From the NCBI GenBank assembly GCA_945910225.1, contig CAMDYG010000023.1:1-39668 (forward strand): a stretch of 39,668 bases of DNA. The letters are read 5' to 3'. The DNA comes from an uncultured Eubacterium sp. GTDB lineage: Bacteria; Bacillota; Clostridia; Lachnospirales; Lachnospiraceae. The notes beneath the pieces were generated by a model, which saw only the letters and a list, made by a program, of their open reading frames with translations, searched no databases and was not told the origin of the DNA. Below, piece after piece: positions 25,454 to 35,025 of the stretch. Position numbers and translations under genes: made by a program. Position 1 is the stretch's first letter; every line of letters starts with the position of its first letter.

Positions 25454-25666
25454 ATGAATTCTAAACCTATAGACTACATTGCTCTTACAATTGCCATTGT
25501 AGGAACTCTTAACTGGGGACTCATAGGATTCCTCAATTTTAACCTTGTGCATTTTATATTCAGGTCTGTTATGGTTGACCGCATAATATATGCACTTGTA
25601 GGTCTTTCCGGATTATATCTTTTAAGTACTTACGGAAGAATCAAAGCGCTTGGCGAGGATATGTAA
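25454..25666 (+). CDS. DUF378 family small membrane protein
   Basis: A 70-residue protein matching DUF378: start MNSKPIDYIALTIAIVGTLNWGLIGFLNFNL, then VDRIIYALVGLSGLYLL. Two membrane helices are predicted. The SD AAAGGAGG (25441-25448) fixes the ATG at 25454; the frame is open 27 nt further upstream, but that part covers the SD. It stands alone on plus between divergent and convergent neighbours. Function unknown for the family. Confidence 0.88.
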   Translation: MNSKPIDYIALTIAIVGTLNWGLIGFLNFNLVHFIFRSVMVDRIIYALVGLSGLYLLSTYGRIKALGEDM

Positions 25667-25706
25667 CAATTCAGCCTGCATATTTTCTCTTACCAGCTTT
25701 ACACGA

Positions 25707-25740
25707 AAACAGACTGCCATTACTGACAGTCTGTTTTTTT
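25707..25740. terminator. Bidirectional terminator (DUF378 gene / coaBC)
   Basis: AAACAGACTG (25707-25716) pairs with CAGTCTGTTT (25727-25736), followed on plus by a T run. It overlaps the end of coaBC. Confidence 0.88.
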
Positions 25741-26935
25741 ACTTTTCTCTTGCTTTCATTATTCTGTCAAGAAGTGCATCAGCAACCTCTTCCTTGCTCA
25801 TCATAGGAAGCTCCTCAACTGCATCCTTAGTAATGACAGTAACAACATTGGTATCTGTTCCAAATCCGGCTCCTGCCACCTTTACATTGTTAGCCACTAT
25901 CATATCAAGATTCTTCTTTGTGAGCTTTGCTTTGGAATTTTCAAGCATATGCTCTGTTTCCATTGAGAATCCGCACAGGAACAGTCCGTCTCTTTTACTG
26001 CTTCCAAGTGTGCCGATTATGTCTTTAGTTCTCTCGAGAGGAATTGACATATCGCCATCTTTTTTCTTTATCTTTTCATCACTTACATCACTTGGTCTGT
26101 AATCTGCAACTGCTGCCGCCTTGATTATAATATCTGCATCTTTCGCACTCTCTATAACTGCATTATACATATCTTCTGCCGAAACAATATCCACCATCTT
26201 GACAAATGGCACCGGCTCAAGGCTTACCTTTCCTGATATAAGTGTTACCTCTGCTCCACGAAGCATTGCCATCTTTGCGATTGCATATCCCATCTTTCCT
26301 GTAGAATTATTAGATAAGAATCTTACAGGATCTAACTTCTCTCTTGTAGGTCCTGCCGTAACTGTAAGCTTAACTCCTGCCATATCCTTTTCTTTAGCAA
26401 TTGTTCTTAAGATATAGTTAAGAAGTACCTGCTCAGACGGCATTTTACCCGCACCAGTATCACCACAGGCAAGATAACCGCTGTCCGGCTGTATAATTTC
26501 ATATCCGTAATGCTCTAACTTCTTTAAATTATCCTGAACAATAGGATTAGTGAACATATTAGTGTTCATAGCAGGTGATATAAGCTTAGGGCATTTGCAG
26601 GCCATAATTGTTGTAGTCAGCATATCGTCTGCTATTCCATTTGCAATCTTTCCTATCGCATCTGCTGAAGCCGGTGTAACAAGGAATATATCAGCCATCT
26701 TTGCAAGACTGACATGTTCAACATTAAACTGGAAGTTCCTGTCAAATGTATCAACTAAGCATTTGTTTCCTGTAAGTGTCTCAAATGTTATTGGATTAAT
26801 AAAATTGCATGCGTTCTTAGTCATTATCACATGTACATCTGCATGCTTCTTTACAAGCATACTTGCAAGATTGGCAATCTTATATGCCGCTATGCTGCCT
26901 GTTACACCAAGAACAACTGTCTTTCCATTAAGCAT
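25739..26935 (-). CDS. coaBC: Bifunctional phosphopantothenoylcysteine decarboxylase/phosphopantothenate-cysteine ligase
   Basis: Two consecutive steps of coenzyme A synthesis. The CoaC half is a flavoprotein: GVTGSIAAYK, active-site His in FNVEHVSLA, PAMNTNM, and the Cys loop GYLACGDTGAGKMPS. The CoaB half starts at about 190 with VTAGPTREKLDPVRFLSNNSTGKMGYAIAK. At 398 residues it is normal. It lies just downstream of coaX, so two CoA genes sit in one minus-strand unit with mtaB. Confidence 0.96.
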   Translation of the reverse strand: MLNGKTVVLGVTGSIAAYKIANLASMLVKKHADVHVIMTKNACNFINPITFETLTGNKCLVDTFDRNFQFNVEHVSLAKMADIFLVTPASADAIGKIANGIADDMLTTTIMACKCPKLISPAMNTNMFTNPIVQDNLKKLEHYGYEIIQPDSGYLACGDTGAGKMPSEQVLLNYILRTIAKEKDMAGVKLTVTAGPTREKLDPVRFLSNNSTGKMGYAIAKMAMLRGAEVTLISGKVSLEPVPFVKMVDIVSAEDMYNAVIESAKDADIIIKAAAVADYRPSDVSDEKIKKKDGDMSIPLERTKDIIGTLGSSKRDGLFLCGFSMETEHMLENSKAKLTKKNLDMIVANNVKVAGAGFGTDTNVVTVITKDAVEELPMMSKEEVADALLDRIMKAREK

Positions 26936-26966
26936 ATTATCTCCGCCCTCCTATACATTCACTATT

Positions 26967-27776
26967 CTAGACATTTTTATCATAAATGTATTTAAGACCT
27001 CTGATTAAAAGTGCCGGATCAGTCTCAATTCTGTTTCTGCAGAATGGAATTATAACCTTGCTGAGTCCCCCTGTTGCCACAAGCTTTGCAGCAGGCTTTC
27101 CGTTCTTTCCGAATCCGCAGCAGTCTATTATTCTGTCTATAATTCCGTCTATGCTTCCTGCATGACCATATATAAGACCGCTCTTCATACAATCAACTGT
27201 GTTCTTTCCAACTGGTCCTTTAGGTGCATCAAAGCTGATTCTTGGAAGCTGTGCTGTCCTTGATGAAAGTGAATTCATTGAAACACCAGCACCCGGAAGG
27301 ATTGCACCGCCTATGTAATTGCCGTTTTCATCAACTGTACTTATAGTTGTCGCTGTTCCTATATCAACTATAATAACAGGTGCGCCATAATCATGTGTCG
27401 CTGCAACTGCGTCAACAATAAGGTCACTTCCCACCTGCTTAGGCTGATCCATAAGAATATTAAGTCCTGTCTTTACTCCTGGTCCTACAACTAAAGGCTC
27501 TATATCTACAACCTTTTCAACAGCAGCTTTGATAACATTGACAAGCTGTGGCACAACAGAAGAAATAATCGCACCACTGATATCCTCTGATTCTATATTA
27601 TAGATTTCAAGAACATTTTTAAAGCTGATAGCATATTCAAGCTCTGTCTTAGAAAGGTCTGTACTGAGTCTTTCCTCAAATATTACTTTATCATCATTAT
27701 CAACACAGCCAATAACTATATTAGTATTGCCCATATCTATAGCTAATATTGTTCCTTTAGTATTCTTTCTTGACAT
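26967..27776 (-). CDS. coaX: Type III pantothenate kinase
   Basis: First step of CoA synthesis: pantothenate to 4'-phosphopantothenate. The 269 residues carry the ASKHA phosphate loops LAIDMGNTNIVIGC and VDIGTATTI, and the substrate segment PKQVGSDLIVDAVAA. The ATG overlaps the mtaB stop by one base (TAATG), a sign of translational coupling. Confidence 0.95.
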   Translation of the reverse strand: MSRKNTKGTILAIDMGNTNIVIGCVDNDDKVIFEERLSTDLSKTELEYAISFKNVLEIYNIESEDISGAIISSVVPQLVNVIKAAVEKVVDIEPLVVGPGVKTGLNILMDQPKQVGSDLIVDAVAATHDYGAPVIIVDIGTATTISTVDENGNYIGGAILPGAGVSMNSLSSRTAQLPRISFDAPKGPVGKNTVDCMKSGLIYGHAGSIDGIIDRIIDCCGFGKNGKPAAKLVATGGLSKVIIPFCRNRIETDPALLIRGLKYIYDKNV

Positions 27777-29104
27777 TAATTACACCTCGCTAATATAGTA
27801 ACCCCGTCACAGATAAGCTTTTCTGCCATACATTCGTATATCTCATTGACAGGATTTTCCTTAAACTCATCAGCGGCTATTGCCACCCTTATATAATTCT
27901 TCGTATATCCTGTATAATATGACCTGCCATCTATTTCTGTCAATTCCTCAATAAGAACTTCTAACTTCTTTCCGATATACATTTTTCTGTATTCAAGTGA
28001 CTGTGCCTTCTCTAATGCAAGCAGTACTGCACTTCTTTCTGATTTCACAGTGTCTGCAACCTGATCCTTCATCTTGTCAGCAACAGTTCCCTTTCTTCTT
28101 GAATACTTGAATATATGCATTTCGTAAAAATGTACTTTCTCAAGGAACTTCTGTGTCTCAATGAAATCTTCCTCTGTCTCACCCGGAAATCCCACGATTA
28201 CATCAGTAGTTATCGCCGGGTTATCAAACACTTCTCTTAACTTCGTACAACCCTCATAATACTCTTCTGTATTATACTTTCTGTTCATTGCCTTTAATGT
28301 CCTATCACAGCCACTCTGTAATGATAAGTGAAAATGCGGGCATATCTTTTCTAAGCTGGCAATCCTTTTAGCAAATTCATCTGTAATTATTCTTGGTTCA
28401 AGTGAGCCTAAACGTATTCTTTTAATTCCTTCAACCTCATGTATTGCCTCTATAAGCTCAATAAGGCTTATATTTTCAAGGTCTGTTCCATAAGATGATA
28501 TGTGGATTCCTGTAAGAACAACTTCCTTAACGCCTGTAGCTGCAAGAGTCTTAACCTCATTTACTATATCCTCAGGATTACGGCTTCTTACCCTGCCTCT
28601 TACATATGGAATGATACAGTATGAACAGAACTGGTTACAGCCGTCCTGAATCTTTATATATGCTCTTGTATGCTCGCCTGTCTGGTTAATCTTCAGCGAC
28701 TCATACTCCTGATATTTGTCATTAATATCAACCAGATAGCTTGTGTTATCTGAACCGCCAAAATAATCATTTAACGCTTCAACAACGCTTATCTTCATAT
28801 TGTTGCCAAGAACGATATCAACACACTCATCCTTCTTGACTCCGTCAGGGTCTGCCTGCACATAACAGCCGGCAGCGATAACAACCGCCTCCGGGTTCAT
28901 CTTCTTTGCCTTGTGAAGCATTTGTCTTGACTTTCTGTCAGCAATATTCGTCACTGAGCACGTATTAATTATATATATATCAGCCTGAACTTCATCACTA
29001 AAAGGAACTATTTCGTATCCTGCATAACGGAGCATTATCTCCATGGATTCTGCCTCGTATGAATTAACTTTACATCCCAGACTGTGTATAGCAACTTTTT
29101 TCAA
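27776..29104 (-). CDS. mtaB: tRNA t6A37 methylthiotransferase MtaB
   Basis: Radical SAM enzyme that adds a methylthio group to t6A37 of ANN-decoding tRNAs. N-terminal cluster cysteines are Cys11 (HSLGCKVNSYE), Cys49 (INTCSVTN) and Cys80 (AAGCYVQAD); the radical SAM triad is CNQFCSYC (156, 160, 163); a TRAM domain ends the 442 residues. The start codon is TTG (29104), with SD GAGG six bases before it. Upstream it diverges from the HPr-like gene. Confidence 0.94.
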   Translation of the reverse strand: MKKVAIHSLGCKVNSYEAESMEIMLRYAGYEIVPFSDEVQADIYIINTCSVTNIADRKSRQMLHKAKKMNPEAVVIAAGCYVQADPDGVKKDECVDIVLGNNMKISVVEALNDYFGGSDNTSYLVDINDKYQEYESLKINQTGEHTRAYIKIQDGCNQFCSYCIIPYVRGRVRSRNPEDIVNEVKTLAATGVKEVVLTGIHISSYGTDLENISLIELIEAIHEVEGIKRIRLGSLEPRIITDEFAKRIASLEKICPHFHLSLQSGCDRTLKAMNRKYNTEEYYEGCTKLREVFDNPAITTDVIVGFPGETEEDFIETQKFLEKVHFYEMHIFKYSRRKGTVADKMKDQVADTVKSERSAVLLALEKAQSLEYRKMYIGKKLEVLIEELTEIDGRSYYTGYTKNYIRVAIAADEFKENPVNEIYECMAEKLICDGVTILARCN

Positions 29105-29144
29105 TTTCTGCCTCTTTTCTGTTAATTTTTGTTACATTTCTTTA

Positions 29145-29173
29145 TTGACATAGGTTTAACAAATAGATATTAT
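29145..29173 (+). promoter_or_regulatory. Promoter of the HPr-like gene
   Basis: Consensus -35 TTGACA (29145-29150), 17-bp spacer, -10 TATTAT (29168-29173). A strong SD, AAGGAGGT, follows at 29192-29199. The near-ideal signals suggest high expression. Confidence 0.75.
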
Positions 29174-29205
29174 AGTTTATAGAAAACATTTAAGGAGGTA
29201 TTCTA

Positions 29206-29439
29206 ATGAAAACTGTAAAGATTTCATTAAACTCAATCGACAAAGTAAAATCTTTTGTCAACGATATCACTAAATTCGATGTAGACTTTGACCTTGTCTC
29301 TGGCAGATATGTAATTGATGCCAAGTCTATCATGGGTATATTCAGTCTTGACCTTTCTAAGCCAATCGACCTTAATATCCACGCAGACAATGATATCGAC
29401 ACTATCCTTGCCGTATTAAAGCCATACATCGTTGAGTAA
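29206..29439 (+). CDS. HPr-like protein lacking the phosphorylatable histidine
   Basis: A 77-residue protein with the HPr fold pattern. The centre (VIDAKSIMGIFSLDL) matches the regulatory-serine motif KSIMG of HPr, with Ser41 at the Ser46 position, and TKFDVDFDLVSGRY matches the preceding strand. The GLHARPA loop with His15 is absent; SIDKVKS stands in its place. It therefore cannot carry sugar phosphate in the PTS but could still be phosphorylated on serine, as in Crh of Bacillus. It is a single gene with a strong promoter and terminator. A regulatory role in carbon control is inference. Confidence 0.8.
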   Translation: MKTVKISLNSIDKVKSFVNDITKFDVDFDLVSGRYVIDAKSIMGIFSLDLSKPIDLNIHADNDIDTILAVLKPYIVE

Positions 29440-29457
29440 TGATTAATAAACATATAT

Positions 29458-29495
29458 AAACCGCTTTATCTTCATCAGATAAAGCGGTTTTATTT
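29458..29495. terminator. Bidirectional terminator (HPr-like gene / thiI)
   Basis: AAACCGCTTTATC (29458-29470) pairs perfectly with GATAAAGCGGTTT (29478-29490) around a 7-nt loop, with T-rich DNA after it on plus. Confidence 0.92.
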
Positions 29496-30676
29496 TATTC
29501 AATTACGATTTTTTCAGTTGTCTCGATTGCTGTCTTGTAAAGTTCCTCTATCACACCATCAAGGTTAGTCTCATGTTGTTTGATAACATTAAGATTTGGC
29601 TTTGTTACAGGGTGCTTAGCAACGAATATTGTACAGCAGTCCTCAAATGGCTGTATTGATGTTTCATATGAGCCAATCTTTTCTGATATATCAATAATCT
29701 CCTGCTTATCAAAACCAATAACCGGTCTGAATACAGGCATTGTACACACCTCATTAGTACAGTAAAGACTTGCCATTGTCTGGCTGGCAACCTGTCCGAT
29801 ACTCTCACCTGTAACAAGTCCCTGACAGCCGCTTGCCTTTCCTAAATCCTCAGCAATCTTCATCATATATCTTCTCATAATGATTGTAAGCTCATCATGT
29901 GGGCATTTCTCATATATAGCCATCTGGATATCTGTAAAATTAACAACATTAAGAGTGATAGGACCTGAATACTTAGATACAATCCTTGCAAGGTCAACTA
30001 CCTTCTGCTTTGCTCTCTCACTTGTATATGGAGGTGCATGGAAATATGTTGCTTCAATCTGGACACCTCTCTTGGCAACCATATATCCAGCAACAGGGCT
30101 GTCGATACCGCCTGATAATAAAAGCATAGCCTTTCCTGCTGTTCCGATTGGCATTCCGCCAGGACCCGGAACTTCAATAGAGTAAATGTTGATTACATCT
30201 CCTCTGATTTCTACCTGTAAAAGAACCTCTGGCTTATGAACATCAACCTTCATCTCCGGGAATGCATCAAGAATTCTTCCACCAAGCTCCATGTTAATCT
30301 CCATTGAGTTCATTGGATAATTCTTTCTTGTTCTTCTTGCATTAACCTTAAATGTAAGATTCTTATTCTTATATGCCTTGTCAAGATAATTGATAACCTG
30401 ATTAGCAAGGTCATCAAATCCATTATCTTCAATCTGTACTACAGGACATATTCCAACTATACCGAATACTCTTGTAAGGCTCTCTATTACCTCATCATAA
30501 TCATAGTCTGAAAGCGCATTTACATAGATTCTTCCGTCAGCTCTTCTTACATCAAATTCTCCCTCAACATCCTTAAGCGAGAACTTAATCTGTCTTACAA
30601 GGGCATCCTCAAAGATAAATCTGTTCTTTCCCTTAACACCTATTTCTCCATACTTTATCAAAAATGCTTTATACAT
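29495..30676 (-). CDS. thiI: tRNA 4-thiouridine synthase ThiI
   Basis: Activates U8 of tRNA with ATP and inserts sulfur. The 393 residues hold an N-terminal ferredoxin-like plus THUMP domain and the PP-loop SGGIDSPVAGYM (about 190). The length matches the Firmicute form without a rhodanese domain, in which a dedicated cysteine desulfurase supplies sulfur. The desulfurase gene lies immediately upstream (9-bp gap), which fits that partnership. Confidence 0.95.
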   Translation of the reverse strand: MYKAFLIKYGEIGVKGKNRFIFEDALVRQIKFSLKDVEGEFDVRRADGRIYVNALSDYDYDEVIESLTRVFGIVGICPVVQIEDNGFDDLANQVINYLDKAYKNKNLTFKVNARRTRKNYPMNSMEINMELGGRILDAFPEMKVDVHKPEVLLQVEIRGDVINIYSIEVPGPGGMPIGTAGKAMLLLSGGIDSPVAGYMVAKRGVQIEATYFHAPPYTSERAKQKVVDLARIVSKYSGPITLNVVNFTDIQMAIYEKCPHDELTIIMRRYMMKIAEDLGKASGCQGLVTGESIGQVASQTMASLYCTNEVCTMPVFRPVIGFDKQEIIDISEKIGSYETSIQPFEDCCTIFVAKHPVTKPNLNVIKQHETNLDGVIEELYKTAIETTEKIVIE

Positions 30677-30685
30677 ATTCTCTCC

Positions 30686-31843
30686 TTATCGTCTTGTGTA
30701 CTTCCTGAGCATTGGAAGCAGCTGTTTAAGTGTCTCTATTGTGTATTCAAGTTCTTCCTTAGTTGTCTCATAGCAGAAGCTGAACCGAAGTGTTGAATCA
30801 AGCAGATCCTTATCAAGTCCGATTGCAACAAGTGTGTTGCTCAGTCCCGGCTTGTTAGATGAACATGCTGAACCTGATGATACATAGATTCCTTTATCTT
30901 CAAGTGAGTGAAGAAGCACCTCTGCTCTTACACCCCTGAAACTTGCACTTACAATCTGTGGTGCTGAATCAGTACCCTTCTTGCTGTTTACCTGAACATC
31001 AGGAAGTTTTTCAAGCTCATCTATGAAGTAATCCTTTAATTCATACAAATGTGCTATCTTACTTTCAAAGTCATTATTATATATAAGCTTTACAGCTGTT
31101 GCAAGTCCTGCTATTGCAGGAACATTCTCAGTTCCTGAACGCATGCCCTTCTGCTGTCCGCCTCCATATATAATAGGCTTAATTCTTGTCTTGTCATTAA
31201 TGAATAAGAATCCACTTCCCTTAGGGCCGTGAATCTTATGTCCACTGACTGATAACAAGTCAATTCCGAGCTTCTTAGGATATATCTTATATTTGCCATA
31301 AGCCTGTATTGCATCAACATGATATACAATATCAGAATTATAACTCTTAACTATATGTCCGATTTCTTCAATCGGTTCAACTGCACCAATTTCGTTATTA
31401 ACATACATTACTGAAACAAGTATTGTCTCATCATCAAGTGCATTCTTTAAAGCCTCTATATCAACTATTCCATCTTTATCAACTGGAAGATAAGTTATTC
31501 TGAAGCCTTCTTTTTCAAGGAAATTGAATGGCTCTTTAACTGATGAATGTTCTACAGATGATACTATACAGTGCATTCCTTTTCTTTTATTAGCCATTGC
31601 TGTTCCAATTATAGCCATGTTATTAGATTCTGTTCCACCCGAAGTAAAGAGAATCTCCTTGTCCTGACACTTAAGAGTCTTTGCTATTACCTCTTTCGCT
31701 TCACGGATATATTTCTCCGCCTCAACACCCTTCATGTGCTTTGATGACGGATTGCCATAATCCTCTGACATAACCTTTACTGCTGTTTCTACTACCTCTG
31801 CTGCACATTTCGTTGTAGCAGAATTATCAAGATACGCTTCCAT
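30686..31843 (-). CDS. Cysteine desulfurase (NifS/IscS family, ThiI partner)
   Basis: PLP enzyme releasing sulfur from cysteine as a persulfide. The 385 residues begin MEAYLDNSATTKCAAEVVE; the PLP lysine is in SVSGHKIHGPKGSG and the active-site cysteine loop is SSGSACSSNKPGLS. It is followed directly by thiI, so its main role is probably sulfur delivery to tRNA (NifZ-like in Bacillus), although general Fe-S supply is not excluded. Confidence 0.93.
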   Translation of the reverse strand: MEAYLDNSATTKCAAEVVETAVKVMSEDYGNPSSKHMKGVEAEKYIREAKEVIAKTLKCQDKEILFTSGGTESNNMAIIGTAMANKRKGMHCIVSSVEHSSVKEPFNFLEKEGFRITYLPVDKDGIVDIEALKNALDDETILVSVMYVNNEIGAVEPIEEIGHIVKSYNSDIVYHVDAIQAYGKYKIYPKKLGIDLLSVSGHKIHGPKGSGFLFINDKTRIKPIIYGGGQQKGMRSGTENVPAIAGLATAVKLIYNNDFESKIAHLYELKDYFIDELEKLPDVQVNSKKGTDSAPQIVSASFRGVRAEVLLHSLEDKGIYVSSGSACSSNKPGLSNTLVAIGLDKDLLDSTLRFSFCYETTKEELEYTIETLKQLLPMLRKYTRR

Positions 31844-31859
31844 ATTGCCTCTTTTCCAC

Positions 31860-32597
31860 TTATTCTTCCATATTATACATAAGCACTGATAACAGCATCA
31901 TTCCCGCTGTCTCAGTTCTTAATATTCTCTTGCCAAGTGTGATTACTTCACAGCCTGCACTTACCGCTTCATCAAGCTCTGACCTGTCGAATCCGCCCTC
32001 TGGGCCTATGAATATTCCTACAGATTCTCCATGTCCGATTCCTTCAATCACTTTTCTTGTCTTTTCCATGCCTTCAGCGCACTCATATGGCAGTAAAAGC
32101 TTGTCTAACTTTCCTGCATATTCCAGCGCCTGTTTAAATGTCATAACCTCTGTTACCTCTGGCTGGATACTTCTCTTGCTCTGCTTGGCTGCACTTAATG
32201 CAATGCTATTCCATCGTTCAACCTTAGCTTTGGCTTTCTTGGCATCAAGCTTCACAACGCTTCGTTTCATTGCCACAGGAACAACACTATATGCTCCAAG
32301 CTCAACAGCCTTCTGTATTATAAGCTCCATTTTATCAGCCTTAGGCAGTCCCTGAAACAGGATTATTCTGGAAGGCAGTTCTTTCCCCTGCTCGTCCTTA
32401 CTCAGTATATCCGCTCTTATATATTCATCTGACATAGAAGCAATACTGCACTCATAATCAACATTATCCCCGCTGCTTATAAGAAGCTTGTCCCCTTCTT
32501 TAAATCGCAGCACATTCTTAATGTGATTAACATCACTGCCGACTATGTCTATATATGAATCATGGATATTCTCATGCTCTGCAAAAAAATGATACAT
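31860..32597 (-). CDS. rsmE: 16S rRNA (uracil1498-N3)-methyltransferase
   Basis: SPOUT methyltransferase for U1498 in the decoding centre. The 245 residues show an N-terminal PUA-like domain (HIKNVLRFKEGDKLLI) and the knot motifs IGPEGGFDRSELDEA and LGKRILRTETAGM. It begins 4 bp after the prmA stop, the common prmA-rsmE pair. Confidence 0.96.
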   Translation of the reverse strand: MYHFFAEHENIHDSYIDIVGSDVNHIKNVLRFKEGDKLLISSGDNVDYECSIASMSDEYIRADILSKDEQGKELPSRIILFQGLPKADKMELIIQKAVELGAYSVVPVAMKRSVVKLDAKKAKAKVERWNSIALSAAKQSKRSIQPEVTEVMTFKQALEYAGKLDKLLLPYECAEGMEKTRKVIEGIGHGESVGIFIGPEGGFDRSELDEAVSAGCEVITLGKRILRTETAGMMLLSVLMYNMEE

Positions 32598-32600
32598 ACA

Positions 32601-33557
32601 CTACTTCCTTCTTGCTGTGATATTAACCCACTCACCATCATGGTTAATCTCAACTATCTCTAACTCAGGATTCTTCTTAAATGCCTCTGCAACTTCATTC
32701 TCCTTAGTATCAATGATACCAGATGTGATGAAGTAAGCACCATGCTTCATATGCTCATGTATGCATGTTGAAAGTGGCTCTAACACATCTGCAAGAATAT
32801 TGGCACATACAATGTCATAGCATTCATATCCGCAGGCGTCTTTAACTGCCTTATCATCAATAATATTGCCCTCTATAACCTCGAGCTGCTTCTTATCTAT
32901 ATTATTCTGCTCCGCATTTTCCTCTGATGCAATAATGGCATTAGGGTCAAGGTCTGTACCAAATGCATGCTTTGCACCATACTTTAATGCAACTACTGAA
33001 AGAATACCGCTTCCGCAGCCGACATCCAGCACTTCGTCGCCATCCTTAACATACTTCTGAAGCTGCTTTATAACCATTCTGGTAGTCTCATGTGAACCCG
33101 TTCCGAAAGCTGTTCCCGGATCAATACTGAGTACCGCATGTTCCTTCATATCATCTGTCTCCGGCTCCCATGTAGGCTTAATAAATAAGTCTCCAATTGT
33201 AAATGTATGCCAGTACTGCTTCCAGTTGTTAATCCAGTCCTTGTCCTCTGTCTCTGATTCTGTGATTGTTCCCTCACCGATATCAATAAACATCCTTAAA
33301 TCTTCAAGTTCTGCTTTAACCTTTTCAAGCATAGAGCCATCATCTTCTTCACTATCAATATAGAAATTAACCTTTGCCCTTCCATCATCAGGAGGAAGAT
33401 CAGGAATAAAATCTACAAACATTGACTTGGCTTCTTCCTTAGTAAGCTGTACATTATCCTCAATCTCGATTCCTTCAATTCCTATATCGTTAAGTGCACT
33501 GCTTATCATATCAACTGCATCTGTAGTTGTCTGGATTGAATATTTATTCCACTTCAT
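32601..33557 (-). CDS. prmA: Ribosomal protein L11 methyltransferase
   Basis: Methylates ribosomal protein L11. The 318 residues contain the SAM loop EVLDVGCGSGILSVVALKYG, preceded by the PrmA motif DPGTAFGTGSHETTRM and followed by CANILADVLEPL. It precedes rsmE in the same transcription unit. Confidence 0.96.
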   Translation of the reverse strand: MKWNKYSIQTTTDAVDMISSALNDIGIEGIEIEDNVQLTKEEAKSMFVDFIPDLPPDDGRAKVNFYIDSEEDDGSMLEKVKAELEDLRMFIDIGEGTITESETEDKDWINNWKQYWHTFTIGDLFIKPTWEPETDDMKEHAVLSIDPGTAFGTGSHETTRMVIKQLQKYVKDGDEVLDVGCGSGILSVVALKYGAKHAFGTDLDPNAIIASEENAEQNNIDKKQLEVIEGNIIDDKAVKDACGYECYDIVCANILADVLEPLSTCIHEHMKHGAYFITSGIIDTKENEVAEAFKKNPELEIVEINHDGEWVNITARRK

Positions 33558-33578
33558 ATCAGTATCCTTTCAATTATC

Positions 33579-34982
33579 TTACATCTGTAAAAATGCTTCA
33601 TATCCCTTTAATGTCTCATAAAGGTCTGCCTTGCTTATAACCTCATATGGTGCATGCATATTCTGTACAGCAATTCCGCTGTCGATTACATTCATGTCAA
33701 GGTTAGCCAGGATATATGCAATAGTTCCTCCACCGCCTGCATCTACCTTTCCAAGCTCTGCCATCTGGAAGTACACGTCAGCATCATCCATAACCTTTCT
33801 TAACTTTCCAATAAATTCAGCCGAAGCATCATTAGATCCACTCTTTCCTCTTGAGCCTGTGTACTTGTTAAATACCATACCTTTTCCAAAGAAAGCTGCA
33901 TTTTTCTTTTCAAATACTGATGAATAGTTAGGATCATATGCTGCACTTACATCTGATGATAACATGTAAGAATTAGCAAGTGCTCTTCTTAACTTAAGCT
34001 CTGAATAATCACCACATCTGTCCATAACCTCTGCAACCATATTTTCAAAGAATCTTGAATGCATGCCTGTTGCACCAACGCTTCCAATCTCTTCTTTATC
34101 CACAAGGATGCACACACCAGTTCTTGTAACCTGTGGTGTATTAAGCAGCGCCACAAGCGAAGGATAAGCACACACTCTGTCATCATGTCCATATCCCATG
34201 ATCATGCTTCTGTCTAAGCCATAATCTCTTGCAGGTCCTGCTGGAACTGCTTCAAGCTCTGCTGATAAGAAATCTTCTTCCTCAATTCCATATTTTTCTT
34301 TAAGAATCGCAAGGATATTCTTCTTAACCGCCTCTTTTTCTTCTTTATCGCCATCTATATTATCATTATCTGATGATGCCGGCATGCTTCCTATAAGAAT
34401 ATCCAGGTCTTCGCCTTCAACTACTGTACTACCTTTCTTTTCCATCTGCTTTGCTGCCAGATGTATAAGAAGATCTGAAACTCCGACAACTGCATCATCA
34501 GCATCTTCTCCAATTACTACTTCAACACATTCACCATTCTTTAATGCAACAACACCATGAAGTGCAAGTGGAATTGCTACCCACTGGTATTTCTTGATTC
34601 CACCATAATAATGAGTATCAAGAAGCACCAGGTCAGTATCTTCATACATAGGATTCTGCTTTATATCAAGTCTTGGTGAATCAATATGCGCACCAAGTAT
34701 ATTCATTCCTGCACTTAATGGCTCACTTCCAATATTAAAAAGAACAATTGCCTTCTTCATATTTACAGCATATACCTTATCGCCAGCCTTAAGTGTCTCA
34801 TTAGCTGTAATAACATCCTGTAAGTTTCTGTATCCGGCTTTTTCTGCCAGCTCTACAGCCTTCTTTACACATTCTCTCTCTGTCTTACATTCAGATATAA
34901 AAGTTCTGTATTCATCTGCAAATGTAAATACATTTTTCTTATCTTCATCTGAATATTTCTTCCAAGCATTCTTTCTTTCCAT
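33579..34982 (-). CDS. M18-family aspartyl-type aminopeptidase
   Basis: Cytosolic metallo-aminopeptidase. The 467 residues have metal ligand motifs GAHIDSPRLDIK (His and Asp), DKEEIGSVGATGMHSRFFE, and a C-terminal histidine segment (VQNMHAPYEVISKADLYET). The GYGHDDRVCAYPSLVALL block is typical of M18 enzymes. It lies 40 bp after scpB with the same polarity. Confidence 0.93.
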   Translation of the reverse strand: MERKNAWKKYSDEDKKNVFTFADEYRTFISECKTERECVKKAVELAEKAGYRNLQDVITANETLKAGDKVYAVNMKKAIVLFNIGSEPLSAGMNILGAHIDSPRLDIKQNPMYEDTDLVLLDTHYYGGIKKYQWVAIPLALHGVVALKNGECVEVVIGEDADDAVVGVSDLLIHLAAKQMEKKGSTVVEGEDLDILIGSMPASSDNDNIDGDKEEKEAVKKNILAILKEKYGIEEEDFLSAELEAVPAGPARDYGLDRSMIMGYGHDDRVCAYPSLVALLNTPQVTRTGVCILVDKEEIGSVGATGMHSRFFENMVAEVMDRCGDYSELKLRRALANSYMLSSDVSAAYDPNYSSVFEKKNAAFFGKGMVFNKYTGSRGKSGSNDASAEFIGKLRKVMDDADVYFQMAELGKVDAGGGGTIAYILANLDMNVIDSGIAVQNMHAPYEVISKADLYETLKGYEAFLQM

Positions 34983-35025
34983 AATGTCAGCTTCCTTTCT
35001 ATATTTCTATATTATTTTTATATTC

